The position numbers and the translations under genes are program-made. This document shows positions 53,724 to 63,611 of a DNA stretch of 64,000 nucleotides, piece by piece. Below the pieces are notes generated by a model. The model worked only from the letters and a program-made list of their open reading frames with translations, had not been told where the DNA came from and made no database searches. Source of the stretch: Planctomycetales bacterium (lineage in GTDB: Bacteria; Planctomycetota; Planctomycetia; Planctomycetales; Planctomycetaceae); the NCBI GenBank assembly GCA_026400835.1, contig JAPLOA010000074.1, positions 62,001 through 126,000 of the forward strand. The letters run 5' to 3'. Numbering within the stretch: position 1 is the first letter of the stretch; the number at the start of each line of letters is the position of its first letter.

Positions 53724-53753
53724 ATTCTTGTGCTCCCTCGGCCGCTCCAGCCT

Positions 53754-55043
53754 CTACTTCCGCTGGTCCAGCGCGACGTAATCGCGTTGAGTGGCCCCGG
53801 TGTAGATCTGCCGCGGACGGTAGATGCGACTTGTGTCTTCGTCACGCTGTTCACGCCAGTGAGCCAGCCAGCCTGGCAGTCGACCGATGGCGAACATCAC
53901 CGTGAACATGTTCGTTGGGATGCCCATCGCTCGGTAAAGAATGCCGCTGTAGAAGTCGACGTTCGGATACAGTTTGCGGCTTACGAAGTAGTCGTCTTCC
54001 AGAGCGATCTTTTCGAGGTTGCTCGCAATCTCCAGCAGAGGATCGTTAATCCCCAGTTCCTGCAGAACCTGCCCAGCCATCTTTCGCAAAATCGTGGCTC
54101 GTGGATCGAAGTTTTTGTACACGCGGTGACCAAAGCCCATCAGGCGGAAGCCGCTGTCCTTATCCTTGGCCTTGGCGACATACTTCTTGTAGTCATCTCC
54201 GTCTTCGTGAATCATCTGCAGCATTTCGAGTACGGCCTGATTGGCCCCGCCATGCAGAGGTCCCCAAAGAGCACAGATGCCGGCAGAGATTGACGCGAAG
54301 ATATTGGCACGGCTGCTGGCAACGATACGGACTGTTGATGTACTGCAGTTCTGCTCGTGATCCGCGTGCAGGATCAACAGCATGTTCAGTGCCTTCACAA
54401 GCACCGGATTGATTTGGTATTCCTCAGCCGGAACAGCAAACATCATGTTCAGGAAGTTGGCACAGTAAGACAGATTGTTCTGAGGATAAATCGTCGGCTG
54501 ACCAATCGACTTCTTGTAAGCATAGGCTGCGATTGTTCGCACTTTGGCGATCAGACGTACAATGTTGACGTCGGAAATGTCGTCTTCGGTGCCGGGGTAG
54601 TAAGTCGAAAGAGACGAAACCATCGCCGACAAAATCGCCATCGGGTGAGCGTTTGGCGGGAATCCTTCGAAGAACTTCTTCATGTCTTCGTGAATCATGC
54701 TGTGATAAGTCAGCTGAGCACGGAACGCCTTGAGTTGTTCCGGGGTTGGCAGTTCGCCATACAGCAACAGCCACGACGTTTCGACAAAATCTGATCGTTC
54801 TGCCAGTTGTTCAATCGGGTAACCGCGGTAACGCAGAATGCCTTTGTCACCGTCGATAAACGTGATCGCACTTTTGCAGGCACCGGTGCTGTTAAATCCG
54901 GGATCCATCGTGATCGCGCCGGACTGAGCCAGCAACTTGGTGATATCGACAGCGGTTTCATTTTCCACGCCGCGAATCACCGGCAACTCATAGGATTTAC
55001 CGTCAAGAGTCAGACTGGCCGATGACATAAATTCGGGTTCCAT
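53754..55043 (-). CDS. gltA: Citrate synthase
   Basis: This 429-residue enzyme condenses oxaloacetate and acetyl-CoA at the entry of the TCA cycle. Landmarks: RYRGYPIEQLAERSDFVETS, NMLLILHADHEQNCSTSTVR (active-site His), GALWGPLHGGANQAV-type segment (seen as CALWGPLHGGANQAV) and MGFGHRVYKNFDPRA with the second His; Asp is in the expected C-terminal stretch. The length fits type II (E. coli-like) enzymes. The start may be ATG 55043 or ATG 55028. The gene stands alone, divergent from a DUF1501 gene. Confidence 0.96.
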   Translation of the reverse strand: MEPEFMSSASLTLDGKSYELPVIRGVENETAVDITKLLAQSGAITMDPGFNSTGACKSAITFIDGDKGILRYRGYPIEQLAERSDFVETSWLLLYGELPTPEQLKAFRAQLTYHSMIHEDMKKFFEGFPPNAHPMAILSAMVSSLSTYYPGTEDDISDVNIVRLIAKVRTIAAYAYKKSIGQPTIYPQNNLSYCANFLNMMFAVPAEEYQINPVLVKALNMLLILHADHEQNCSTSTVRIVASSRANIFASISAGICALWGPLHGGANQAVLEMLQMIHEDGDDYKKYVAKAKDKDSGFRLMGFGHRVYKNFDPRATILRKMAGQVLQELGINDPLLEIASNLEKIALEDDYFVSRKLYPNVDFYSGILYRAMGIPTNMFTVMFAIGRLPGWLAHWREQRDEDTSRIYRPRQIYTGATQRDYVALDQRK

Positions 55044-55378
55044 TCAATCATGAGATACTTCCCGGACGCAGCGCCGCTGCCAACCCGGGAAAAACGAACA
55101 GGTTCTCGCCTTGTTCTGTGCGCCAAACGGTATCACGAGAACCGCAAAAGTAAACTCACCCGCGCCGGAACATCTTTTCCGAGATTGGAATCGTGCAGGT
55201 CATCCGGAATACACAGGCGGGGCAGAGTCGCCTGTCCCGCCGACAAAACGCTGTTTCCACTACCAAAACCGGTCATCTGCACGTTATCATCGCGACGTTT
55301 CATCCGGCCCTCAGCGGCCGGCGCGGCGAGTTCAGGCACGATCTTTCGACCCGATCTTTCGATTTGAGGGACCTGAGA
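55044..55378. other. Divergent intergenic region (gltA / DUF1501)
   Basis: The 335-bp spacer holds both promoters. It contains a C/G hairpin (GGCGGG ... CCCGCC, about 55216-55245) and a direct repeat CGATCTTTCGA at 55339 and 55352. No gene is recognised. Confidence 0.5.
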
Positions 55379-56707
55379 ATGGCGAATCGACCAACTTCCG
55401 GATTGTGCATTCCTTCTCAGCACGGACTTTCTCGTCGCGGATTTTTCTCCCAGGGAGCACTCAAGGCCAGTGCGATAGGTGGCATCGCCGGTTGCTTTGC
55501 CGCCGATATGGGCCAGATTCACGCCCTGCGTTCGGAGGAAATCGCGGGCGAATTGAAACGGCAGGACAAGCGAGTCATCCTGCTGTGGCTGGCCGGCGGT
55601 GCCAGTCAATTTGAAACGTGGGATCCGAAGCCAGGTGCCAAAACCGGAGGCCCGTTTCGCGCGATTCAGACGAACGCGACCGGAGTGCAGATCAGCGAAT
55701 TGCTGCCGGAACTTTCACAGAGAATGCAGCACACAGCCATTATTCGATCGCTCAACACAAAAATTGCCGACCACGGTCGCGGCGCGGATCTGATGGAAAC
55801 GGGGCGTCTGAAAGATCCAAGTATTCTCTATCCGGATTTGGGAGCGGTGATCGCTCGTGAGTTAGGGCGGCTGGAAAGCAAAGTGCCGGACTACGTTTCG
55901 CTCTACACATCGACCGAAGGACGTCGCAAAGGGACCAGCGGATTTCTGGGCGCGCGGTATGCTCCGATGTTTCTTTCCGAAAGCATGATTCCGCCCAATA
56001 TCGTCAGAGCGGAGTCTCTCCCTGAGATTGATCACAAAGACCGCGCAGCATTGCGAGATGCGTTGGGCCGACGTTTCGCGAGTGCTCGTCGCAGTGATTC
56101 TGTCGACAGTCAGAACTCGGCGTATCAAAGAGTTCATGGACTCATGGCGAGTGCCGAGCTGTTCGATATCTCAAAAGAGCCGGCCGATGTGCAGGCGCGT
56201 TACGGACCGACTCAGTTCGGGCATCAATGTTTGATTGCTCGTCGACTGGTTGAAGCCGGTGTTCCGTTCGTCAAAGTCGCTCGAGCGTGGTGGGACAGCC
56301 ATGGTCAGAACTTTGAAACTCATCAGGAGCTGTGTGCCGATCTGGACCATTCCATGTCGGTGCTGCTGGACGATCTCGAACAACGCGGGCTTCTGAAAAA
56401 TACGCTGGTCATCACACTGGGTGAGTTCGGAAGAACGCCGCAGATTAATTCGAGCCTTGGACGAGACCATTTCGCCAGCGCATGGAGCTGCAGTTTGTCA
56501 GGGCTGGGGATTCGAGGCGGCGTGGCTTACGGAAAGACAGATCCCGAAGGCCACAAAGTCGTGGAAGGCGAAGCGTCTGCAGGAGACCTGTTCGCCACCA
56601 TCCTGACCGCCCTGGGAATCGATTACAAACACGAATACACCGTGGGCGCACGGCCTGTTCCGCTGGCCGATTTTGGCTCCGAGCCGATTGCAGAAGTTCT
56701 GGCGTAG
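55379..56707 (+). CDS. DUF1501 family secreted protein (second copy)
   Basis: This 442-residue protein has a twin-arginine-like start (GLSRRGFFSQGALKASAIGG) and the DUF1501 pattern: VILLWLAGGASQFETWDPKP, LPELSQRMQHTAIIRSLNT, IADHGRGADLMETGR, ARRLVEAGVPFVKVARAWWD, NTLVITLGEFGRTPQINSSL and GRDHFASAWSCSLSGLG. GAGGG about ten bases upstream supports ATG 55379. It is a paralogue of the protein at 34736, with clear divergence. No DUF1553 gene is beside it. Confidence 0.93.
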   Translation: MANRPTSGLCIPSQHGLSRRGFFSQGALKASAIGGIAGCFAADMGQIHALRSEEIAGELKRQDKRVILLWLAGGASQFETWDPKPGAKTGGPFRAIQTNATGVQISELLPELSQRMQHTAIIRSLNTKIADHGRGADLMETGRLKDPSILYPDLGAVIARELGRLESKVPDYVSLYTSTEGRRKGTSGFLGARYAPMFLSESMIPPNIVRAESLPEIDHKDRAALRDALGRRFASARRSDSVDSQNSAYQRVHGLMASAELFDISKEPADVQARYGPTQFGHQCLIARRLVEAGVPFVKVARAWWDSHGQNFETHQELCADLDHSMSVLLDDLEQRGLLKNTLVITLGEFGRTPQINSSLGRDHFASAWSCSLSGLGIRGGVAYGKTDPEGHKVVEGEASAGDLFATILTALGIDYKHEYTVGARPVPLADFGSEPIAEVLA

Positions 56708-56726
56708 TTCAGGCTGTGAGACCGTC

Positions 56727-58331
56727 CTACGTTTTTGTTGTGCGGAAACGCATTGACAGAAAATCCCATTCAGGATTCTGCTTCTGAGAGTGCTGAGCTT
56801 CCCACTCGGAGTTAAACAACACGGCCAATTGATCGTACTGGTCGACGACCTGCCGACTGGAAGACAGTAGCTGCAGCTCGGACTTGCATCCCGGCTTCGG
56901 CACAACCCAACGCGCCACCTTGTAGTTCAGCCATCGAACTTCCGTTTCGGTATCATACTCGGACTGAAGACGAAACTTGACCACGTCAAACTGCAGTTCA
57001 CCCACCGCCGCGAGGATCAACTGTTTGACAGAAGTACTTGGAGTCTGAAAGACCTGAATCGCACCTTCTTCAAGCAATTGTGTGAGACCACGTTCAAACT
57101 GCTTACGGCGTCCGGTGTCCATGCAGACCATCATCGCAAAGAACTCCGGAGAGAACTGCGGCAACGGCTCAAAGTTGACAGGAGCCCCTTCGCAGATCGT
57201 ATCTCCTAACAGGAATTCACCAGGATTCACCAGGCCGATGATGTCACCCGGAAAGGCTTCATCCATCGTTTCGCGTTCCTGTCCGAACAACTTGTGCGCA
57301 CGCTTCAGGCGGATCTTTTTTGCGGTCCGAGGATGATAAACTTCCATCTCCCGACGAAATGTTCCCGAGCAGACTCGCACAAAGGCGACTCGGTCACGAT
57401 GTTTCGGATCGAGGTTCGCCTGAATCTTGAACACAAAGCCAGAGAACTCCGGCCGCGCCGCTGGGATAGGCCCTTTGTCGCCCATTCGATCTCGCGGTGT
57501 GGGACAGAGTTTCAGGAAGCCACGCAGAAATTCTTCGACACCGTAGTTCGTCAACGCACTTCCAAAGAAGACCGGAGACACTTCACCCGCCAGAAAGCGA
57601 TCTCGATCATACGTCGCACCAGCAGCTTCCAGCAGTTCGACTTCTTCCCGCGCCTGCGCGACGATGCCCTGTGGCATGTTCTCCGGATCAACTTCCGACA
57701 GGGGCATCAGCTTTGACGCAAGTCGATGAGTATTGTCGCGTGACTCAAACACAAACGCGTTGCGGGTGGCCAGATCGATGACGCCTCGAAAATCGAAGCC
57801 TGTGCCCAAAGGCCAGTTGACCGGAACAGGAATGATCCCCAGTTTGGACTCGATGTCTTCCAGAATCTCAAGCGTTTCTTTGCCCGGACGATCCACCTTG
57901 TTCACGAAAGTGATCACCGGGATTTTGCGAATCCGGCAGACGTTGAAGAGTTTCTCTGTCTGGCTTTCCACGCCGTTGGCAAGGTCCAGCACCATGACCG
58001 CGCAGTCGGCCGCGACCAGAGTACGATAGGTATCTTCGCTGAAATCCTTGTGTCCGGGCGTGTCCAGCAGGTTCACCTGACAGCCATCGAATTCGAACGT
58101 CAGCACGGTCGAACTGACGGAGATCCCGCGTTGCTGTTCGAGTGCCATCCAGTCGGATGTGGCAGACTTCTGATTCTTGCGACCGCGAACAGCTCCCGCC
58201 GTCTCCAGCATCCCGCCATACAACAGAAGTTTTTCGGTCAGAGTTGTCTTGCCCGCATCCGGATGCGAAATAATGGCAAACGTTCTGCGGCGAGCAATTT
58301 CTCGCGTGACTACGGGATCAGTAGAGCTCAT
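56727..58331 (-). CDS. prfC: Peptide chain release factor 3 (RF3)
   Basis: This 534-residue GTPase recycles RF1/RF2 from terminated ribosomes. G motifs: SHPDAGKTTLTEKLL (G1), EQQRGISVSS (G2), LLDTPGHKDFSEDTYR (G3), VNKVDRPGKE (G4, NKxD). RF3-specific features include LLYGGMLETAGAVRGRKN and YDTETEVRWLNYKVARWV. ATG 58331 gives the usual length; a TTG 16 codons earlier was not preferred. The gene is convergent with the second DUF1501 gene. Confidence 0.96.
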   Translation of the reverse strand: MSSTDPVVTREIARRRTFAIISHPDAGKTTLTEKLLLYGGMLETAGAVRGRKNQKSATSDWMALEQQRGISVSSTVLTFEFDGCQVNLLDTPGHKDFSEDTYRTLVAADCAVMVLDLANGVESQTEKLFNVCRIRKIPVITFVNKVDRPGKETLEILEDIESKLGIIPVPVNWPLGTGFDFRGVIDLATRNAFVFESRDNTHRLASKLMPLSEVDPENMPQGIVAQAREEVELLEAAGATYDRDRFLAGEVSPVFFGSALTNYGVEEFLRGFLKLCPTPRDRMGDKGPIPAARPEFSGFVFKIQANLDPKHRDRVAFVRVCSGTFRREMEVYHPRTAKKIRLKRAHKLFGQERETMDEAFPGDIIGLVNPGEFLLGDTICEGAPVNFEPLPQFSPEFFAMMVCMDTGRRKQFERGLTQLLEEGAIQVFQTPSTSVKQLILAAVGELQFDVVKFRLQSEYDTETEVRWLNYKVARWVVPKPGCKSELQLLSSSRQVVDQYDQLAVLFNSEWEAQHSQKQNPEWDFLSMRFRTTKT

Positions 58332-58688
58332 CGGGATGGATTCAGGATCAGGAAAGGAATAGACGGCGTCCGCCAGCAACGTTTTCTGTCGGAGTGATAC
58401 GGTTCAGGCACGACGATTACAACTACAATCACAACGTGTGTCTGACGTGTCTCAGAGACGGTGGTTCGGCAGCAGTCAGTTAATCAGAATCACAGGCACG
58501 TTCCAGGGGCCGCAACTCCGAGAACTCGGTGGATACTCTAAACTGGCGGAAGGTACACGGAATGGGCCTGCTGCTTTTGAACCATGTTGGCCGTAAACGA
58601 AAGTGTTCTGAATAAAGAAAGACGAGCCATGGTGGGGCTCGTCTTTCAGGAATTCAGAAGAATTCAAATCAGTGCCGGAACGTGAAGA
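58332..58688. other. Spacer between RF3 and TolC-like genes
   Basis: The 357-bp spacer contains the terminator of the TolC-like gene at 58609-58646 and the RF3 leader. No gene is recognised. Confidence 0.5.
58609..58646 (-). terminator. Rho-independent terminator (minus strand)
   Basis: On the minus strand AAAGACGAGCC-CCACCAT-GGCTCGTCTTT forms an 11-bp stem followed by CTTTATTC. It lies 43 bases past the stop of the TolC-like gene. Confidence 0.8.
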
Positions 58689-60986
58689 TCACAGCGACGC
58701 CTTGCCGGTTTTCGACATGCGATTCCGAACCTCTTTCGAGCGTCCGGCAGGAGCTTGCTCCGTCTTTACCGCGTTGCGAATCTGCCCCTGAACAGCACTG
58801 GATTGTGGAACCCCCGACAACCCGGTTGTGTTGGCAGGCACTCGTCGCGGCGGCTGCGGAGGGATCTGTATCGGAGCTGATTCCGGTGCAGGTGCCGATT
58901 CCGGCATCGGTGTACTCTGTTGAACCGGCTGAGTTGCAGGAGCACCCGGCACCAGCATTGGACTCGATGTCGCTCCTGAAGCAGATCGGGGAGGAATGCC
59001 GTCAACAACTCCGGGAATGTGTGGACGATCCGGACTGCTTTGGCTTTCCCACGCATTGATCCCCGGACCACCCGTGAACTCCGCCGGAACAGCATCGACG
59101 TGTGTGTTGTCCAGAGCATGAGTCATCGCTTCGCCACGTCGCTTAGCATCGTCATAGGCCGCCGGATTCCACTGACCTTCCGCCAGATAAATCGAATTGG
59201 CCTCCAGCAGTGTTCCCTTGCGGAAGTTCAGCTCAGTAATCGCTTTGTTGTATTCGATGATGCTGCGAAGGTAGCTCTGGTCAGCGTCCCGACTGGTAAT
59301 CTTTGACTCCAGTACGCGTCCCAGCGATATCGGATCGCGCGCTTCACTGATCAGTTCACGCTCTGATGTGGTGTCCGTAAAATCTTCTGCGACAGCAACT
59401 CGCTTTGCACCACTTTCCGCCAGCAGATACCAACGGTCCATTTCCAGAACAGCATTATTCAGTTCACGAGCAATTTCCTGCTCCTGCTCCTGCAGAACTG
59501 ATTTCGCCTTCCGGAGCCGGAGTTCATAATTGCGAACCTGAGCCCGAGCCAGTCGCAGGCCGAGAGGCATGGAAAACTGAAGGCCTGCTCCCCAGCCGGT
59601 ATTGTCACCCTGCGTCAAGGTCTCGTACGCACTGGCATAGCCAGCGTCCGTCTGACCATCATCGTCCTCTTCGCCCAGCAGTTTGTCACCAAACCCATTG
59701 ATTCGATACTGCGAAACGAGATCGAGGCGTGGACGAGAGAGGTTCTTTGCAGCTTTCAACTGGAGTTCCAGACTGCGAATTTCCCATTTCTGTCGGCGTA
59801 GCTCCGGACGATGAGCCAAAGATTCAAGCAGGGACGATTCCCAGTTAGGAATCAACGGGGCTTCTGTCGGCTTATCAACAGGAGTCAGAAAATTCCCATC
59901 GTTCAGTGGAAGCCCAAGAAGACGTCTCAACCGGTATTCTGCACTCAGGACGTCGGCCAATGAGCCCTTCATTCGTGCGTCAGCTTCATAGAGCCGATTT
60001 GCTGCCTGCGCCTCTGCATCTCGAGCATCGGCTCGGGTCGCTATCAGGTCCCGAAATGTCACGATATCTTCAAACGTTTTGATTTCCGATTGATAGAGCT
60101 GAAGCGCGAGATACAAATCCCAGTACTTCGTCTCCACATCGCGGACCAGCGTCGTGACGGACTGCTCAAAGTCTACCAGCGAAATATCCGTGTTGATGCG
60201 GGAGATAAGTACGCCCTGAGACACACCGCTCACACCGCGAACGCCCTGAGCAATCGGACCGGCGATGCGAGTAAACTCGGTGCCACCACCAGCCAACAAC
60301 GGCTGACGATACTCAGCCTGAATCGATCCGGTGTAAGCTGAAGGAAACAGACGCTGGAGATTGTTCTGACTGTAGTTCCAGTCGTGCTGAATCGCGACAG
60401 TACCGGAATTAGCTAACGCCTTTTCAAGTCGAGCCTGAAATTGTCCCGTGTCCTCGGACAGTACGTCTCCGGCCTGAAGACCAAGGTTGGCGGTGTTCTG
60501 TGGGTCTTCCGATTTGCCAGCCTGCAGATTGGACGTAAAGATCGGATCGAAGTCCGCCAACGCAGCGTCAACACCGCGGTTTCCGAAAAGAAAACTGGTA
60601 TCCTGAATTGCGGCATCGTAAACCGAAGCGACTCGGGATGGGTTGGCTAGTAGTGCATTTCCGGGCGACCCGAAGGACTGGTCATCGCGAAGAATGGTGG
60701 CATTGGACAATGCCATCTTGATGCATTCGTCGAGTTTAATGTGCCGCTGTGACACTTCCTCAAGGCTGGTGATTCGCCGAGGGGCTCGGAATAGATTGGG
60801 ATCACTCTCGCGCGACTCGGACTCGGTTGGATACTCAATTGACGTGGCAAAATCTCGGTAATGTGCGATCGTCTTGTCTTCACCGATAAGATATTGCAGC
60901 CTCGCACCCGGCCCGGCGCAGCCCTGACTCAGCAGTGCGGCGAGCAAAACAGTCGCCGTTGATCGCTTCCATCGGGTCGTTTTCAC
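58689..60986 (-). CDS. TolC-like outer-membrane efflux lipoprotein
   Basis: This 765-residue protein has a lipoprotein signal (TATVLLAALLSQGCAGPG) and the paired helical repeats of OEP/TolC proteins: LDECIKMALSNATILRDDQS, LVDFEQSVTTLVRDVETKYW, VLSAEYRLRRLLGLPLND, LESLAHRPELRRQKWEIRSL and GAGLQFSMPLGLRLARAQVR. The C-terminal 120 residues are Pro/Ser/Ala-rich and probably disordered. It should form an outer-membrane channel for an efflux or type I secretion system, but no pump or adaptor gene is adjacent. GTG start with a perfect AGGAGG seven bases upstream. Larger than E. coli TolC (493). Confidence 0.92.
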   Translation of the reverse strand: MKTTRWKRSTATVLLAALLSQGCAGPGARLQYLIGEDKTIAHYRDFATSIEYPTESESRESDPNLFRAPRRITSLEEVSQRHIKLDECIKMALSNATILRDDQSFGSPGNALLANPSRVASVYDAAIQDTSFLFGNRGVDAALADFDPIFTSNLQAGKSEDPQNTANLGLQAGDVLSEDTGQFQARLEKALANSGTVAIQHDWNYSQNNLQRLFPSAYTGSIQAEYRQPLLAGGGTEFTRIAGPIAQGVRGVSGVSQGVLISRINTDISLVDFEQSVTTLVRDVETKYWDLYLALQLYQSEIKTFEDIVTFRDLIATRADARDAEAQAANRLYEADARMKGSLADVLSAEYRLRRLLGLPLNDGNFLTPVDKPTEAPLIPNWESSLLESLAHRPELRRQKWEIRSLELQLKAAKNLSRPRLDLVSQYRINGFGDKLLGEEDDDGQTDAGYASAYETLTQGDNTGWGAGLQFSMPLGLRLARAQVRNYELRLRKAKSVLQEQEQEIARELNNAVLEMDRWYLLAESGAKRVAVAEDFTDTTSERELISEARDPISLGRVLESKITSRDADQSYLRSIIEYNKAITELNFRKGTLLEANSIYLAEGQWNPAAYDDAKRRGEAMTHALDNTHVDAVPAEFTGGPGINAWESQSSPDRPHIPGVVDGIPPRSASGATSSPMLVPGAPATQPVQQSTPMPESAPAPESAPIQIPPQPPRRVPANTTGLSGVPQSSAVQGQIRNAVKTEQAPAGRSKEVRNRMSKTGKASL

Positions 60987-61556
60987 GCGGACAGCCTCCT
61001 GAAGGCACAGACTTCATGTCTTTGAGTAAGTTCCGACGCCATTCCTGGTTTTGCGTCGAGCTTCTTTTCTGGTTCCCCACCCGCCAACAGCGCAACGCGC
61101 CCCTGTCGGGTCATCTCCTAATCGTTATCGTCAGAACAATCGTCAAACTTTCCCCAAACTTCCTGACAGGAACCTTTGAGCGTTGCTCAACCTGCCCTTC
61201 GGCAAGTATCGCCATTCGGAATGAAAACCGGCGGATGCTGCTCGATCGCTTCATGGATCGAGTTTCATTAACATCCTGATTCATCGCAGCTTGCTGTGGC
61301 AGACTCGCGAATTTGCAGGGATTTTGCGGATTCCAACGGTCGGGCTGACTTCCGATCAACGATCATGGGGACTTCGGCTCACGATAATCCCGCGCGGATT
61401 TTGGGTTCTTCTGAAGCGGTGATCGCGGAGGCTCGCTGACGGTGAACCCGGTCAAACAACCAAGACTGGCGTGGAAGGAGCCCTGGTGCCCATCGAACGA
61501 CAGTCGGACAAGAGTGTCCAACCAACATCTGGAACTTGAATTTTGGAACGATAACA
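60987..61556. other. Divergent intergenic region (TolC-like / YkgJ-like)
   Basis: The 570-bp spacer contains a family-E half element at about 61502-61525 and both promoters. No gene is recognised; the open frames here lack protein features. Confidence 0.5.
61502..61525. repeat. Family-E repeat, half copy
   Basis: AGTCGGACAAGAGTGTCCAACCAA is the GTCGGACAAGAATGTCCAACC hairpin of family E with small changes. It lies 32 bases before the YkgJ-like start. Confidence 0.75.
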
Positions 61557-62000
61557 ATGGAAACAGCCACACTCCCCATAGTGACCAGAGAAACGCTGAA
61601 GCCCGGCGAAGTTCTCTGCAGTTACTGTACGGCGCGATGCTGTCGCTACTTCGCGATGGCGATCGATACGCCCAAGACGTGGGAACAATTCGACAACATG
61701 CGGTGGTACATGATGCATGGCCCGTTTTCAGTCTTTGTCGATGGCGCGTCATGGTATCTGTTGATCCCGGGCGACTGTCAGCATTTGCAGGCTGATCATA
61801 TGTGCGGAGCCTACGACACTCGACCGCAGATCTGCCGCGACTACACCACAGACTCCTGTGAGTATGACAACGACGGCGTGTACGATCAGTTGTTTGAGAC
61901 GCCCGCACAACTGTGGGAGTACGCTCATGCAATTCTTCCGGCTCGAACGCGCCGTTCGGCTGATGGCCGTGTCTCACTTCCTGTGTTGCAGGTCAATTAG
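61557..62000 (+). CDS. YkgJ-family cysteine-cluster protein
   Basis: This 147-residue protein carries the CxxC...CC cluster typical of YkgJ/UPF0153 (LCSYCTARCCRYFAMAID), then MCGAYDTRPQICRDYTTDSC. Such proteins probably bind a metal or Fe-S cluster; the function is not known. ATG 61557 was chosen because the conserved region starts shortly after. Near the C-terminus it contains TRRSADG, identical to the peptide encoded by the family-B palindrome but with different codons. The gene is monocistronic. Confidence 0.85.
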   Translation: METATLPIVTRETLKPGEVLCSYCTARCCRYFAMAIDTPKTWEQFDNMRWYMMHGPFSVFVDGASWYLLIPGDCQHLQADHMCGAYDTRPQICRDYTTDSCEYDNDGVYDQLFETPAQLWEYAHAILPARTRRSADGRVSLPVLQVN

Positions 62001-62020
62001 TGCTTTTTCGGAGCGGGAAA

Positions 62021-62078
62021 CGTAGGTTGGACATTCTTGTCCGACAATCCCGCGACGGGCAAGAATGCCCATCCTACC
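62021..62078. repeat. Family-E repeat, full copy
   Basis: CGTAGGTTGGACATTCTTGTCCGAC followed by GACGGGCAAGAATGCCCATCCTACC: two hairpins facing outward-complementary ends. Reverse complement of the copy at 30914. Confidence 0.85.
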
Positions 62079-62187
62079 CTCATCAAATCTGAATCAGGTT
62101 CACAGTATCAGCGGACGCTGAAAGTGCTTCTGCCGATGCCGCAGATCATCAAATTCTGCTCCCATTTCATTCGATTGGCCTTCTGAC

Positions 62188-63531
62188 GTGTCCGACAAGA
62201 AAACACAGCGTATCAAACCTCAGACCCTGCGTGGTTTTCGAGACTTTCTGCCCGATCAAATGATGGCGCGTGAGCATCTGATCGATATCGCTCGATCTGT
62301 CTACCGCAGCTACGGATTTGCTCCGATCGACACACCAGCGCTGGAGTATGCGGAAGTCCTGCTGGGCAAAGGGGGAGAAGAATCCGACAAGCAGGTCTTC
62401 CGCTTCACTGATCAGGGCGATCGTGATGTCGCCATGCGTTTCGATCTGACAGTCCCACTGGCTCGTTTTGCCGCGCAATATGTTCAGGAGCTGGGCGTTC
62501 CGTTTCGACGTTATCATATTGCGCCTGTTTGGCGTGGCGAACGGCCAGCTCGCGGTCGCTTCCGGGAATTCATGCAGTGCGATTTTGATACGATTGGCAC
62601 GATGAGCAATTCGGCAGATATCGAAACGTTGTTTGTCATCAACGATCTGTTCGAAAAAATCGGAATTGAGCGGTTTACGATTCGAGTCAACAACCGCAAG
62701 GTGCTCAACGGGCTGCTGGAAAAGTGCGGCCTCGGTGAACATGCTGTCGGCATCCTTCGTTGCCTCGATAAGCTCGACAAGATCGGTCGTGATGCAGTCG
62801 CGGCAGAAATGGTGGAGCGAGTTGGTATCACTGCGGCGGGAGCTTCACAGGTTCTGGACATGGCTCAGTTAAAGGGTACTCCGGATGAGATCCTGCGTGG
62901 TCTCGACGGAATGCTGGCCGGAAGTCAGATTGGTGAAACGGGTGTGAATGACCTGCGGGAACTGTTTGCCTCGGTCGATGCCTGCGGCTGGCCGGCGGGC
63001 CGAGTATCCCTGGATGTTTCAATCGCACGAGGTTTGGATTATTACACCGGGACGATCTACGAGACTCTGCTGGGGGATCTGCCGGAAATTGGCAGTGTCT
63101 GTTCCGGAGGCCGCTACGATAATCTGGCCGATCTGTTTACGGCTCAGCAACTTCCCGGTGTTGGAGCGAGCCTGGGGCTGGATCGAATGCTGGCTGCACT
63201 CGAAGAACTGGGACGCACTCAGAAGGCCACCACACCGGCTCCGGTACTGGTCACAATGTTCGATGCTGGCCGAGTCTCGGATTATCTGCAGATTGGTCGC
63301 CGCCTGAGACAAGCCGGAATTGGTACTGAGGTTTACCCTGAAGCGAAGAACATCGGCAAGCAGATGAAGTATGCGGATCGTAAAGGATTCCGACTGGCGG
63401 TGATTGCCGGGGGAGATGAATTTGCGGCCGGTCAATTTCAGGTGAAGGATCTGCAGAACGGCACTCAGGCGTCGGTCGCGGCTGCAGACCTGATCGCTCA
63501 TATTTCCGCCTTGCTTTCACCATCGAAATAG
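62188..63531 (+). CDS. hisS: Histidine-tRNA ligase
   Basis: This 447-residue class II synthetase charges tRNA-His. Motifs: GFRDFLPDQMMAREHLI, LGKGGEESDKQVFRFTDQGD, MRFDLTVPLARF (histidine A-type region), RGRFREFMQCDFDTIGT (motif 2), ARGLDYYTGTIYET and GGRYDNLADLF with GVGASLGLDRML (motif 3). The C-terminal anticodon domain follows (PVLVTMFDAGRVSDYLQIGR). GTG start at 62188. It is followed by the metallo-beta-lactamase gene 80 bp downstream. Confidence 0.96.
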   Translation: MSDKKTQRIKPQTLRGFRDFLPDQMMAREHLIDIARSVYRSYGFAPIDTPALEYAEVLLGKGGEESDKQVFRFTDQGDRDVAMRFDLTVPLARFAAQYVQELGVPFRRYHIAPVWRGERPARGRFREFMQCDFDTIGTMSNSADIETLFVINDLFEKIGIERFTIRVNNRKVLNGLLEKCGLGEHAVGILRCLDKLDKIGRDAVAAEMVERVGITAAGASQVLDMAQLKGTPDEILRGLDGMLAGSQIGETGVNDLRELFASVDACGWPAGRVSLDVSIARGLDYYTGTIYETLLGDLPEIGSVCSGGRYDNLADLFTAQQLPGVGASLGLDRMLAALEELGRTQKATTPAPVLVTMFDAGRVSDYLQIGRRLRQAGIGTEVYPEAKNIGKQMKYADRKGFRLAVIAGGDEFAAGQFQVKDLQNGTQASVAAADLIAHISALLSPSK

Positions 63532-63611
63532 CTGAAACCAAAAATTGACTGAGCTGGACAAACAAGGCTGCAGATTGACTGCATTCAGACCGTTGGAATA
63601 GTTGCGCACTC

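Larger units (their letters stand above)
53243..53753. other. Repeat-rich intergenic region
   Basis: The 511 bases have no gene. They contain a family-B palindrome (53264-53314), a family-C palindrome (53418-53437), an inverted repeat (53466-53528), a family-C-like half (around 53561) and a half family-B element (53707-53723). See the separate entries. Confidence 0.7.

Noticed and set aside
61363-61977. Open frame of 204 codons antisense to the YkgJ-like gene
   Set aside because: It overlaps the conserved Cys cluster on the other strand; the composition is non-coding.
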